From positions 1 through 19,490 of the forward strand of contig JANNRA010000077.1 of the NCBI GenBank assembly GCA_031401035.1: a stretch of DNA of 19,490 nt, written 5' to 3'. Origin of the DNA: JANNRA01 sp031401035. GTDB taxonomy: Bacteria > Desulfobacterota > Binatia > HRBIN30 > CADEER01. The position numbers and the translations under genes were made by a program. Shown in pieces: positions 13,527 through 19,490 of the stretch. The notes beneath the pieces are model-generated. The model made no database searches and was not told where the DNA came from. It saw nothing but the letters and a program-made list of their open reading frames with translations. Numbering within the stretch: position 1 is the stretch's first letter; each line of letters starts with the position of its first letter.

Positions 13527-14249
13527 TCAGCAACCCGACAGGGCGCGGCCGACGGCGGCGATCAACTCGTTGATCGCCACCTCGCCGTCGCCGTTGGTGT
13601 CGATCGCCGGGCAACCGGCGACCGGCGCGCCGAGGGCGATGTTGACGGCGAGGATGAGTTCGTTGATGGCGACGCCGCCGTCGCCGTCGCAGTCGCCAGC
13701 GCAGGCGGGCGCCGGCGTCGCGGTCGGCGTCGGGGTGGCATCGGCGCCGACCTGGACGGCGAGCATCGCCAGCGCGTCGGCGTCGCCCTCGCTGTCGAGA
13801 TCGAAGTTGACGCTGTTGCCAGCGGCGAAGAGCAGCGCCGGACCGGCGCTGCTCGGGGCGCGCCAGCGGAACGACCAGGCAGCCTCGCCGTTGGCGTCGT
13901 TCTCGCGCGGCCCGGTGTGGGTGAGCTCGTTGCGACGGGTGACGCGGTTCTCCGCCAGGCGGATGCCGCTGCCGCCGTCGATCAGCAACTCACCGACACT
14001 GGCGGCGAGGTTGAAGCCGGCGGCGATCTGCGTCGCGACGGCGTTCGAACGCACGACGACGCGGTAGGTGGATTCGGCGCCGGGCTCGACGCTGATCGGG
14101 CCCTCGATGGTGACCGCCGGGGGCACGGCGCCCTGGGCCGAGTGGCAGTCGGTGCAGCCGATGTCGGCCAAGCCGACGATGCCGCCGGGGAAGGCGTGGG
14201 CGGGCAGGGCGGCGAGCAGGACGAGGGCGGCGAGCAGGGTGGGCTTCAC
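13527..14249 (-). CDS. Secreted CxxCH, Reeler/choice-of-anchor-V-like protein with EF-hand tail
   Basis: A 240-aa exported protein, paralogous to its downstream neighbour. The GTG at 14249 gives a clean signal peptide (KPTLLAALVLLAALPAHA); an in-frame open region further upstream is palindromic repeat DNA, not protein. A CTDCH heme-attachment motif at residues 32-36 follows the cleavage site. The beta domain shows NELTHTGPREND, WSFRWRAPSSAGP and FAAGNSVNFD. After a short PTPTATPAP linker, residues 183-240 form a Cys-bounded EF-hand pair with loops DCDGDGGVAINE (186-197) and DTNGDGEVAINE (217-228), consistent with dockerin-like calcium binding. It may carry one covalent heme. The physiological role is unknown. 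Confidence 0.75.
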   Translation of the reverse strand: MKPTLLAALVLLAALPAHAFPGGIVGLADIGCTDCHSAQGAVPPAVTIEGPISVEPGAESTYRVVVRSNAVATQIAAGFNLAASVGELLIDGGSGIRLAENRVTRRNELTHTGPRENDANGEAAWSFRWRAPSSAGPALLFAAGNSVNFDLDSEGDADALAMLAVQVGADATPTPTATPAPACAGDCDGDGGVAINELILAVNIALGAPVAGCPAIDTNGDGEVAINELIAAVGRALSGC

Positions 14250-14322
14250 GGAACTCGACACTGCAACAGCGCCAGCGGTGAGGCAAACGGCGGGCGCGGC
14301 TGCGCCGCGCCATTTATTCGGA

Positions 14323-14425
14323 GCGGGCGAGCCGCCCGCGCTCCCGGGTGGGGGGATGGCTCGCGAGGCTGGGGTGCGAGGTTGCGGAGAGGCAGCCATC
14401 CTGGGAGCGCGGGCGGCTCGCCCGC
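14323..14425. repeat. Nested palindromic element (REP/BIME-like)
   Basis: A 23-nt segment at 14323-14345 recurs as a perfect inverted copy at 14403-14425. Each arm contains its own palindrome (GCGGGCG, 3 nt, CGCCCGC). Inside, GATGGCT (14355-14361) pairs with AGCCATC (14394-14400), extending the hairpin. The element lies in the 233-bp gap between two divergent genes (GTG 14249 minus and ATG 14483 plus). No transposase or direct repeats are evident. It accounts for most of this gap. Confidence 0.85.
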
Positions 14426-14482
14426 CGTTCCGGAGGACTGCGCCCTTGCCCCACTCCGGCCACTCCCCCTAAACACCGCCGC

Positions 14483-15259
14483 ATGGACCTTGCGGGAAAG
14501 ATCGCCCTGGTCACCGGCGCCAGCCGCGGCGTCGGCCGCGCCGTCGCCGTCGCGCTGGCTCAGGCCGGCGCCGACGTCGCCTGCGCGGCGCGCGCCACCG
14601 ACCGCGCGCCGCTGTCGCTGCCGGGGACGATCGACGATACCGTGCGCGCCGTCGAGGCCGCCGGCCGGCGCGCCCTGGCGGTGCCCACCAATCTGGCCGA
14701 CGCGGCGCAGGTGACGCGCATGGTCGAGGCGACGCTGACGCACTTCGGTCGCGTCGACATCCTCGTCAACAACGCCGCCATCACCTTTCCCGGCGATCTG
14801 GCGCTGCCGATGAAACGCTACGACCTGATCATGGCGGTCAACCTGCGTGCGCCGCTGCAGGCGACGCAGCTCGTCGCCGCCGACATGCGGACGCGCGGCG
14901 CCGGCGCGATCGTCAATGTCTCGTCGGCGGCGGCGTTGTTGGCGGTGCCGTCGCTGATGGCCTACGGCATGTCGAAGGCGGCGCTGGAGCGGCTGAGCAT
15001 CGACTGCGCCCAGCAACTGCGACCGCACGGCATCGCCGTCAACACCTTCCGTATCGACGTGCCGGTGGCGTCCGAGGGCTTCGTCGCCAACCTGCCGGAG
15101 CTCGACAAGGACGACTGGGAGCCGACCGAGGTGGCGGCGGAAGGGATCGTCTGGATGCTGCGCCAGCCGCCCGCCTTCAGCGGCCACAACCTCGGCATGG
15201 TCGAACTGCGGGCGCGCTACGGCATCATGCCGTCGCGCGCAAAGAAGCCGTTCGGCTAG
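14483..15259 (+). CDS. Short-chain dehydrogenase/reductase (SDR)
   Basis: A 258-aa classical SDR. Motifs are TGASRGVG (residues 11-18), NNAA, VSSAAALLAVPSLMAYGMSK containing the Ser and YxxxK catalytic residues, and a PSRAKKPFG tail. The second strand is followed by ARATDRAP, suggesting NADP rather than NAD, since no Asp follows the strand. The substrate cannot be told from sequence; the region after the catalytic motif (FRIDVPVASEGF) suggests a non-fatty-acid reductase. The ATG at 14483 begins MDLAGKIALVTGA, the normal SDR N-terminus; an open frame extending upstream runs through palindromic repeat DNA and is rejected. It is separated from the EF-hand genes by the palindrome. Confidence 0.85.
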   Translation: MDLAGKIALVTGASRGVGRAVAVALAQAGADVACAARATDRAPLSLPGTIDDTVRAVEAAGRRALAVPTNLADAAQVTRMVEATLTHFGRVDILVNNAAITFPGDLALPMKRYDLIMAVNLRAPLQATQLVAADMRTRGAGAIVNVSSAAALLAVPSLMAYGMSKAALERLSIDCAQQLRPHGIAVNTFRIDVPVASEGFVANLPELDKDDWEPTEVAAEGIVWMLRQPPAFSGHNLGMVELRARYGIMPSRAKKPFG

Positions 15260-15305
15260 GGCGACGGCGGTTGCAACTCGACGGGGATTGTTTGAGGAAC
15301 GGGGG

Positions 15306-16379
15306 ATGCGCAGCGTGCTTGTGAGCCTGGCCCTGACCCTGCTGTTCACCGCCACCACCACCACCGCGTCAGCCCAGCAGACCCTGTGCGCGGGGGACTG
15401 CGCGGTCGACGGCGCGGTCGAGATCGCCGACCTGCTGCTGATGATCAACGTCATCAACGGCACGCGCGACATCGCCGAGTGCCGCGCCGGCGACGCCGAC
15501 GGCGACGGCCGCCTACGCGCCCATGAGGTGACGCGCGGTGTCGCCAGCGCGCTCGCCGGCTGCTCGCCCGGCGCGGTGGGGCAGGCGGCGTTCTACCGCG
15601 CCCTCAACGGCGTGCCGGGCACGCCGGACGCCATCGCCGCCGAGGCGACACGCGCTCTCGAGCAGTTGCGCGTCGCCGTGGCGGCGGACGCGGCGGACGG
15701 CTGGTCGTGGTTTCTGCTCGGCATGCTGCACCTCCAGCGCCTCGGCCGCGAGGTGGACGACTACGACAATCCGAGCCCGTTCGTCGTCGCCGAGGCGCGC
15801 CTGGCCAGCGAAGCGCTCGACCGGGCGGCGCCGCTGCTTGGCTACGACAACCGCATTCCCGGCTTCCAGGGCGCCGCGACGTTCACGCTCGGCGTCCTCA
15901 CCGACGACCTGCTCGTACGCCAGCGCGGCCTGGACCAGCTCGAGGCGTCGCTCGCAGCCAACTTCCTGTTCAACTCCTTTTCCTACCTCGGCGCGGTGGC
16001 GCCGGCGGTGGGCCGCGACGATCCGCTCTTCGCGCGCGCCATCGAGTACCTCGATGCCGGCATCCAGAGCGGCTGCTCGCCCGCCACCGACCCGCGCAAC
16101 TGCGGCAACGGCGGGCGCGCGGCGCATAACATCAACGGCTCGTTCATGCTGTTCGGCGACCTCTACCTGAAGGCCGGCCGCATCGCGGACGCGCGCAATG
16201 CGTACGAGTTCGGCCTGCTGCTGCCCGGTCTGGAGACCTGGCGCCACCGCGCCCTGCTCGAGGCGCGCTTGGCGACCTTCGACGATCTTGCGGCGCGCTG
16301 GGCGGACGATGACTCGCGCAACGATCCACGCCTGGCCGGCGTCGGCCCCGAGGCCTGCGTCTACTGCCACGACCAGTGA
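15306..16379 (+). CDS. Secreted EF-hand/TPR-like protein with C-terminal CxxCH
   Basis: A 357-aa exported protein. The Sec signal peptide (about residues 1-23, ending TASA) is followed directly by a Cys-bounded EF-hand-type pair at 28-86; the second loop, DADGDGRLRAHE, is canonical while the first (DCAVDGAVEIAD) is degenerate. The remainder is helical with TPR-like stretches such as LFGDLYLKAGRIADARNAYEFGLLLPG, and the protein ends EACVYCHDQ, placing a CxxCH heme motif (351-355) two residues from the C-terminus. The EF-hand pair resembles those at the C-terminus of the two minus-strand paralogues but is N-terminal here. The ATG at 15306 sits after ACGGGGG; a TTG at 15288 is less likely. Its function is unknown; a periplasmic TPR scaffold or multi-heme partner is a guess. 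Confidence 0.7.
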   Translation: MRSVLVSLALTLLFTATTTTASAQQTLCAGDCAVDGAVEIADLLLMINVINGTRDIAECRAGDADGDGRLRAHEVTRGVASALAGCSPGAVGQAAFYRALNGVPGTPDAIAAEATRALEQLRVAVAADAADGWSWFLLGMLHLQRLGREVDDYDNPSPFVVAEARLASEALDRAAPLLGYDNRIPGFQGAATFTLGVLTDDLLVRQRGLDQLEASLAANFLFNSFSYLGAVAPAVGRDDPLFARAIEYLDAGIQSGCSPATDPRNCGNGGRAAHNINGSFMLFGDLYLKAGRIADARNAYEFGLLLPGLETWRHRALLEARLATFDDLAARWADDDSRNDPRLAGVGPEACVYCHDQ

Positions 16380-16425
16380 CGCTTTACCGGCTGCGCGTTT
16401 CGGTATACCCCACCGGGTCATGCCG

Positions 16426-16441
16426 CGGCGCCGAAGCGCCG
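16426..16441 (+). promoter_or_regulatory. Small hairpin in the leader of the secreted unknown
   Basis: CGGCGC (16426-16431) and GCGCCG (16436-16441) form a perfect 6-bp stem with a CGAA tetraloop, about 18 nt before the downstream ATG. It may be a leader element or chance in GC-rich DNA. Confidence 0.25.
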
Positions 16442-16458
16442 GGCGGCGGGAGGAAATA

Positions 16459-16908
16459 ATGCGACACGCGTTGCTGAGGACGGGCGCCGCGCTGCTGCTG
16501 GCGGCGGTGATGGGAATGGGAGCGGCGGCGCCGGTGCGGGCGCAGACCAAGGACGCGGCCAAGGTCCCGGCCGGAGACGACAAGGTCACCGTCGACCTGC
16601 GCGCCTTCTGTTTGAAATGGATGGGCTTCATCGCCAAGCGCGAGGTCGACAACCGCAAGGGCGTCAAGTGGCAGACGACCCCCGCCGGCGCTTCGGGCAC
16701 CTTCGTCGGCTACAGCAAGGACTACGATTGCACCATGAAGGAGCGCTCGTCGAACGGCACGCCGGTGGCGACCATCGTCTACCGCGAGTACCTCTACAGT
16801 GCCGCCGGGCCGTCGCCGACCGAGGCCCTGGCCGCCCCGCCGACCATCGTCGAAGCCACCGAGGTCACCGAGATCTTCCGCTACAACAAGGGCGAATGGG
16901 TCTACTGA
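16459..16908 (+). CDS. Secreted hypothetical protein, 149 aa
   Basis: I do not recognise this family. It has a clear Sec signal peptide (MRHALLRTGAALLLAAVMGM...PVRA, about residues 1-28), then a small mixed domain with FCLKWMGFIAKREVDNRKG, YSKDYDCTMKE, and a C-terminal EATEVTEIFRYNKGEWVY. Two cysteines (in FCLKW and DYDCTM) could form a disulfide. The ATG at 16459 has GGGAGGAAA immediately upstream, which decides the start over longer upstream openings. It lies 10 nt before the YchF-like gene, so they may be co-transcribed; the periplasmic location suggests the pairing is incidental. Confidence 0.65.
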   Translation: MRHALLRTGAALLLAAVMGMGAAAPVRAQTKDAAKVPAGDDKVTVDLRAFCLKWMGFIAKREVDNRKGVKWQTTPAGASGTFVGYSKDYDCTMKERSSNGTPVATIVYREYLYSAAGPSPTEALAAPPTIVEATEVTEIFRYNKGEWVY

Positions 16909-16918
16909 GCCCGCCGGC

Positions 16919-17962
16919 ATGAAGATCGGCATCGTCGGCTTTCCGCGCGCTGGCAAGACCACCGTCTTCAACGCCCTCACCGGCCTGCAGGCCGCGGTCG
17001 GTGGCTACGGCGACCCGGGTAAACCCAACCTCGGCACGATCAAGGTACCGGACGCGCGCATCGACAAGCTCAGCGAGATCTTCTCGCCGCGCAAGACCAC
17101 CTATGCGGAAGTGGTCTTCGTCGACCTGCCCGGCGGCGAGCGCGGCGGCGTGCTCGACCAGACGACACTGGCGCAGATGCGCGACGCGGACGCCCTGGTG
17201 CAGGTGGTGCGTGGCTTCGTCGACCCGGTGTCGCAGGACGCCGCCGAGCCCGGCCGCGACGTCGCCGGCTTCCAGAGCGAGTTGGTGCTGGCCGACCTCG
17301 CCGTCCTCGAGAAGCGCGCCGAGCGGCTGCGCAAGGAAAAGGGCAAGGAGCAGGAGACCGAACTGGTCGAGCGCTGCCTGAAGGCGCTCGAGGCCGAGAC
17401 GCCGCTGCGCAACATCGACCTCTCCGCCGGTGAGCAGCGCACGCTCTCCGGCTTCGGCCTGCTCAGCCGGCTGCCGGTGATGGTGGTGGTCAACGTGCCC
17501 GAGGATCAGGCGGCGGCGCCGCTCGACGCGGCGGTGGCGGAGCGCCTGCGCGGCGAAGCGGTGCCAGGCCTGGCGCTGTGCGCGCAGATCGAGATGGAGA
17601 TCGCCTCGCTCGACGCCGCCGATCGCACCGCCTTCCTCGCCGATCTCGGCGTCGCCGAGTCGGCCCGCGACCGCTTCATCCAGGCCGCCTACGGCCTGCT
17701 CGAGCTGATCAGCTTCCTGACCAGCGGCGAGGACGAGGTGCGCGCCTGGCCGCTGCGCCGCGGCACCCCGGCGGTGCGCGCCGCCGCCAAGATCCACAGC
17801 GACATCGAGCGCGGTTTCATCCGCGCCGAAGTGGTCGCCTTCGACGACTTCGTGCGCCTCGGCTCCGACGCCAAGTGCCGCGAGGCCGGCAGGCTGCGCC
17901 TGGAAGGGAAGGAGTACGTCGTCCAGGACGGCGACATCATCCACTTCCGGTTCAATGTCTGA
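16919..17962 (+). CDS. Divergent YchF/OLA1-family P-loop NTPase
   Basis: A 347-aa protein of the YchF/OLA1 (Obg-like ATPase) family, slightly shorter than the usual ~363 aa. The G1 motif reads GFPRAGKTT (7-15), where canonical YchF has GLPNVGKST; G3 is DLPGGERG rather than DIAGLVKG; the G4 position is NVPE (192-195), which fits the ATP-preferring NxxE of the family. The C-terminal TGS/DUF933 portion is well conserved: ELISFLTSGEDEVRAWPLRRG, HSDIERGFIRAEVV and EYVVQDGDIIHFRFNV. It is probably a ribosome-associated NTPase paralogue rather than the housekeeping YchF. It overlaps the next gene's start by 8 nt and is followed by repeat copy 3. Confidence 0.85.
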   Translation: MKIGIVGFPRAGKTTVFNALTGLQAAVGGYGDPGKPNLGTIKVPDARIDKLSEIFSPRKTTYAEVVFVDLPGGERGGVLDQTTLAQMRDADALVQVVRGFVDPVSQDAAEPGRDVAGFQSELVLADLAVLEKRAERLRKEKGKEQETELVERCLKALEAETPLRNIDLSAGEQRTLSGFGLLSRLPVMVVVNVPEDQAAAPLDAAVAERLRGEAVPGLALCAQIEMEIASLDAADRTAFLADLGVAESARDRFIQAAYGLLELISFLTSGEDEVRAWPLRRGTPAVRAAAKIHSDIERGFIRAEVVAFDDFVRLGSDAKCREAGRLRLEGKEYVVQDGDIIHFRFNV

Positions 17963-18896
17963 AGACTTCAACGCGAAGACGCGAAGACGCGAAGGGGGCT
18001 CTGTCCAACGCCTCCTGCCGGCTTCGCGCCTTCGCGTCTTCGCGTTGAGTCTGGTTTGTCTTCTGGGATGGTCGATCCCCTGCCTGGCCGGGGATCCGGG
18101 GCGCGGCCGCGAGCTGTTCGCGCTGGCCGGTGGGTGCGGCTGCCACAGCATGGCGGAGGGGCCGGTGGGGGCGGGCGGGCGCGAACTGCCGACGCCGTTC
18201 GGGACCTTCTACGGCACCAACATCACGCCCGACGCCGAGACCGGCATCGGCGCCTGGAGCGACGAGGAGATCATCGCCGCGATCCGCGCCGGGGTGCTGC
18301 CCGATGGGTCGATCGAGGCGCCGGTGATGCCCTACTACCAGTACGCCGGCATGGCCGAGGCCGACGTGCGCGACCTGGTCGCGTACCTGCGCACGCTGCC
18401 GCCGGTGCGGCGCGAGAACCGCCCCGCTTCCGTGTCGCTGCCGCTGCCGCGCCTCGCCTTCCGCGCCTGGCGCCTGCTCTACGGGCCGGCCGGGCAGGCG
18501 CCGGCCGAGGCGCCGGTCGAGGCGGTGGCGCGCGGCCGCTACCTGGCCGACCACGTCTCGATCTGCGGTGACTGCCACACGCCGCGTACCCGCTTGGGGG
18601 CGCTCGACACCTCGCTGTACCTGGCCGGCGCCAGCCAGGGGCCCGACGGCGACCCGGTGCCGAACATCACCAGCGACCGCGCCACGGGCATCGGCAAGTG
18701 GAAGGAATCCGACGTCCTCTACCTCCTGCAAACCGGCTTCGAGCCCGACATGGACAACGTCCAGGGCCTCATGGCCGAGGTCATCGACGGACACGGCGGC
18801 GGGCCGGGGTACAAGGACGCCCCTGAAGCGGAGTTGCGCTCGCTGGCAAAATACCTGAAAACCGTGCCGCCGGTGCGTCATGACGTGGGCAAGTAG
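17955..18896 (+). CDS. Diheme cytochrome c (alcohol dehydrogenase cytochrome-like)
   Basis: A 313-aa exported cytochrome with two class-I-type domains. Domain 1 has CGCH at 61-64 (one residue between the cysteines, so CxCH), then TPFGTFYGTNITPD, a family signature with the distal Met region MPYYQYAGM. Domain 2 has a normal CGDCH (204-208) and NITSDRATGIGKW. Such proteins pass electrons from periplasmic dehydrogenases to a terminal oxidase. The signal-peptide core is ALSLVCLLGWSIPCLAG (residues 30-46). From the ATG at 17955, overlapping ychF, the first ~31 residues are read through repeat copy 3 and supply an Arg-rich n-region. A TTG at 18045 is an alternative start but leaves no basic n-region. 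No Shine-Dalgarno precedes 17955; coupling to ychF is possible. Confidence 0.8.
   Translation: MSEDFNAKTRRREGGSVQRLLPASRLRVFALSLVCLLGWSIPCLAGDPGRGRELFALAGGCGCHSMAEGPVGAGGRELPTPFGTFYGTNITPDAETGIGAWSDEEIIAAIRAGVLPDGSIEAPVMPYYQYAGMAEADVRDLVAYLRTLPPVRRENRPASVSLPLPRLAFRAWRLLYGPAGQAPAEAPVEAVARGRYLADHVSICGDCHTPRTRLGALDTSLYLAGASQGPDGDPVPNITSDRATGIGKWKESDVLYLLQTGFEPDMDNVQGLMAEVIDGHGGGPGYKDAPEAELRSLAKYLKTVPPVRHDVGK
17968..18048. repeat. RCGCGAAG inverted repeat, copy 3 (inside the cytochrome 5' end)
   Basis: Arms 17968-17994 and 18022-18048 pair at 26 of 27 positions around a 27-nt loop. The left arm is three consecutive ACGCGAAG units. The outer ends are the same TCAACGCGAAG as in copies 1 and 2. It begins 6 nt after the ychF stop. 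Unlike the other copies, it lies within the open frame of the following gene. Confidence 0.9.
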
Positions 18897-18957
18897 CGCG
18901 GCGACCGGCGTCGCGCTGCGGGGGACCTGAGAACGCGAGCGAGAGATGGAGGGAGCG

Positions 18958-19437
18958 ATGCGAAGCAAATCGACCTGGCTGTTGATCCTGGCCTTCGGGC
19001 TGCTGACGGCGCCCGCCGTGCTGATTGCCGATGACGACGACGACAATCTGCCAGCCGGCCCGATCAAGGACCGCCACTGGCTGATGGAGAGCATGGGAGA
19101 CGAGGCCGAGGACATCAAGGAGGCCTTCAACCTCGACCAGGAGGGCTTCGATACCGCGGTCATCCAGCGCTCGGCCGACATCCTCGCGCAGAACGCGCAC
19201 CGCATGACGGCCCTGTTCCCGAAGGGCAGCACCGACCCGAAGTCGCGCGCCCTGCCGGCGATCTGGGAGAACTGGGACAAGTTCGTGCAGAACGCCAAGG
19301 ATCTCGAGACCTCCGCGCAGTCGCTGTCGATGGCGGCGGCGTCCGAGGACGACGAGAACCTGAAGGAAAAGTCGCAGAAGGTGTTCGCCAACTGCAAGAG
19401 CTGCCACGACCAGTTCCGCAAGCCGGACAAGCCCTGA
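18958..19437 (+). CDS. Cytochrome c' (class II cytochrome c)
   Basis: A 159-aa exported monoheme cytochrome. The signal peptide (MRSKSTWLLILAFGLLTAPAVLIA) precedes an acidic segment, then a four-helix-bundle pattern with LAQNAHRMTALFPKGS, ALPAIWENWDKFVQNAKDLE and, near the C-terminus, CKSCHDQFR (146-154), the class II heme site. Cytochromes c' bind NO or CO, or act in periplasmic electron transfer; which applies here is not decided by sequence. The ATG at 18958 has GGAGGGAG just upstream; an ATG at 18946 would add four residues. It lies about 60 nt downstream of the diheme cytochrome and is probably co-expressed with it. Confidence 0.9.
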   Translation: MRSKSTWLLILAFGLLTAPAVLIADDDDDNLPAGPIKDRHWLMESMGDEAEDIKEAFNLDQEGFDTAVIQRSADILAQNAHRMTALFPKGSTDPKSRALPAIWENWDKFVQNAKDLETSAQSLSMAAASEDDENLKEKSQKVFANCKSCHDQFRKPDKP

Positions 19438-19456
19438 GCGCGCCGTCGTCGCGCCG

Positions 19457-19484
19457 CGCCGCCGTCCCAGCGAGGACGGCGGCG
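19457..19484 (+). terminator. Candidate intrinsic terminator after cytochrome c'
   Basis: CGCCGCCGTCC (19457-19467) pairs perfectly with GGACGGCGGCG (19474-19484) across a 6-nt loop, 19 nt after the stop. The window ends 6 nt later, so a U-tract cannot be assessed. Confidence 0.5.
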
Positions 19485-19490
19485 TGGTCG

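Noticed and set aside
12571..14249. EF-hand proteins as local exosortase substrates
   Set aside because: Both end in Cys-bounded EF-hand pairs without a C-terminal membrane helix and basic tail.
14250..14482. N-terminal extensions of the EF-hand gene (minus) and SDR (plus) through the gap
   Set aside because: The extensions translate palindromic repeat DNA; signal peptide and SDR N-terminus define better starts at 14249 and 14483.
17952..19430. A 492-codon open frame antisense to the two cytochromes
   Set aside because: The plus strand encodes clear signal peptides and heme sites; the antisense frame begins and ends arbitrarily and includes the repeat.
1..19490. tRNA, rRNA, insertion sequence, integrase or prophage genes
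   Set aside because: Nothing resembling a cloverleaf with T-loop signature, rRNA core, transposase or integrase motif was seen on either strand.

Overview
The window is uniformly GC-rich, roughly 70 % by eye, and gene-dense, with short gaps and frequent ATGA-type overlaps. The gene set (thiSGE, purHDE, Sec-type signal peptides, several periplasmic c-type cytochromes, an exosortase-family protein, and Cys-flanked dockerin-like EF-hand tails) suggests a Gram-negative, respiring environmental bacterium, probably from the former Deltaproteobacteria or a related uncultured lineage such as Binatota. That placement is inference from protein flavour; no rRNA or marker phylogeny is available here. The first ~95 bases are a low-complexity G/C run typical of a contig edge.

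Layout. (1) 139-1848, minus strand: thiS-thiG-thiE, a compact thiamine (thiazole and coupling) operon. (2) 1912-5316, plus strand: purH-purD-purE, late and middle steps of IMP synthesis, diverging from thiS across about 63 bp. (3) 5421-8256, plus strand: a DUF1015 protein overlapping an unusual double-length ThyX-family protein. (4) 8293-9305: a small unknown ORF of lower GC and a stand-alone nucleotidyltransferase-fold protein, which look accessory. (5) 9434-10201: a polytopic membrane protein, convergent with (6) 12451-10195, minus strand: an SDR dehydrogenase, an exosortase/archaeosortase-family protein, its translationally coupled membrane partner and a DUF309 protein. (7) 14249-12571, minus strand: two tandem secreted paralogues, each with a heme-type Cys/His motif, a Reeler/choice-of-anchor-V-like domain, a Thr/Pro linker and a C-terminal EF-hand pair. 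(8) 14483-19437, plus strand: a second SDR, a secreted protein with an N-terminal EF-hand pair and a C-terminal CxxCH, a small secreted unknown, a divergent YchF/OLA1-type P-loop protein, a diheme cytochrome c and a cytochrome c'.

Non-coding structure is unusually rich. Three near-perfect long inverted repeats built from an 8-bp unit (RCGCGAAG) lie just after purH, purE and ychF. The third is overlapped by the start of the diheme cytochrome and appears to encode the front of its signal peptide. A different nested palindrome lies between the EF-hand gene pair and the second SDR, and a perfect 11-bp GC hairpin sits directly upstream of the exosortase start.

I found no confident novel defence or mobile system. 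The items most worth following up are the two-domain ThyX with complementary loss of motifs between its halves, the repeat apparently exapted into a signal peptide, and the EF-hand/heme secreted proteins near an exosortase that has no visible local substrate.
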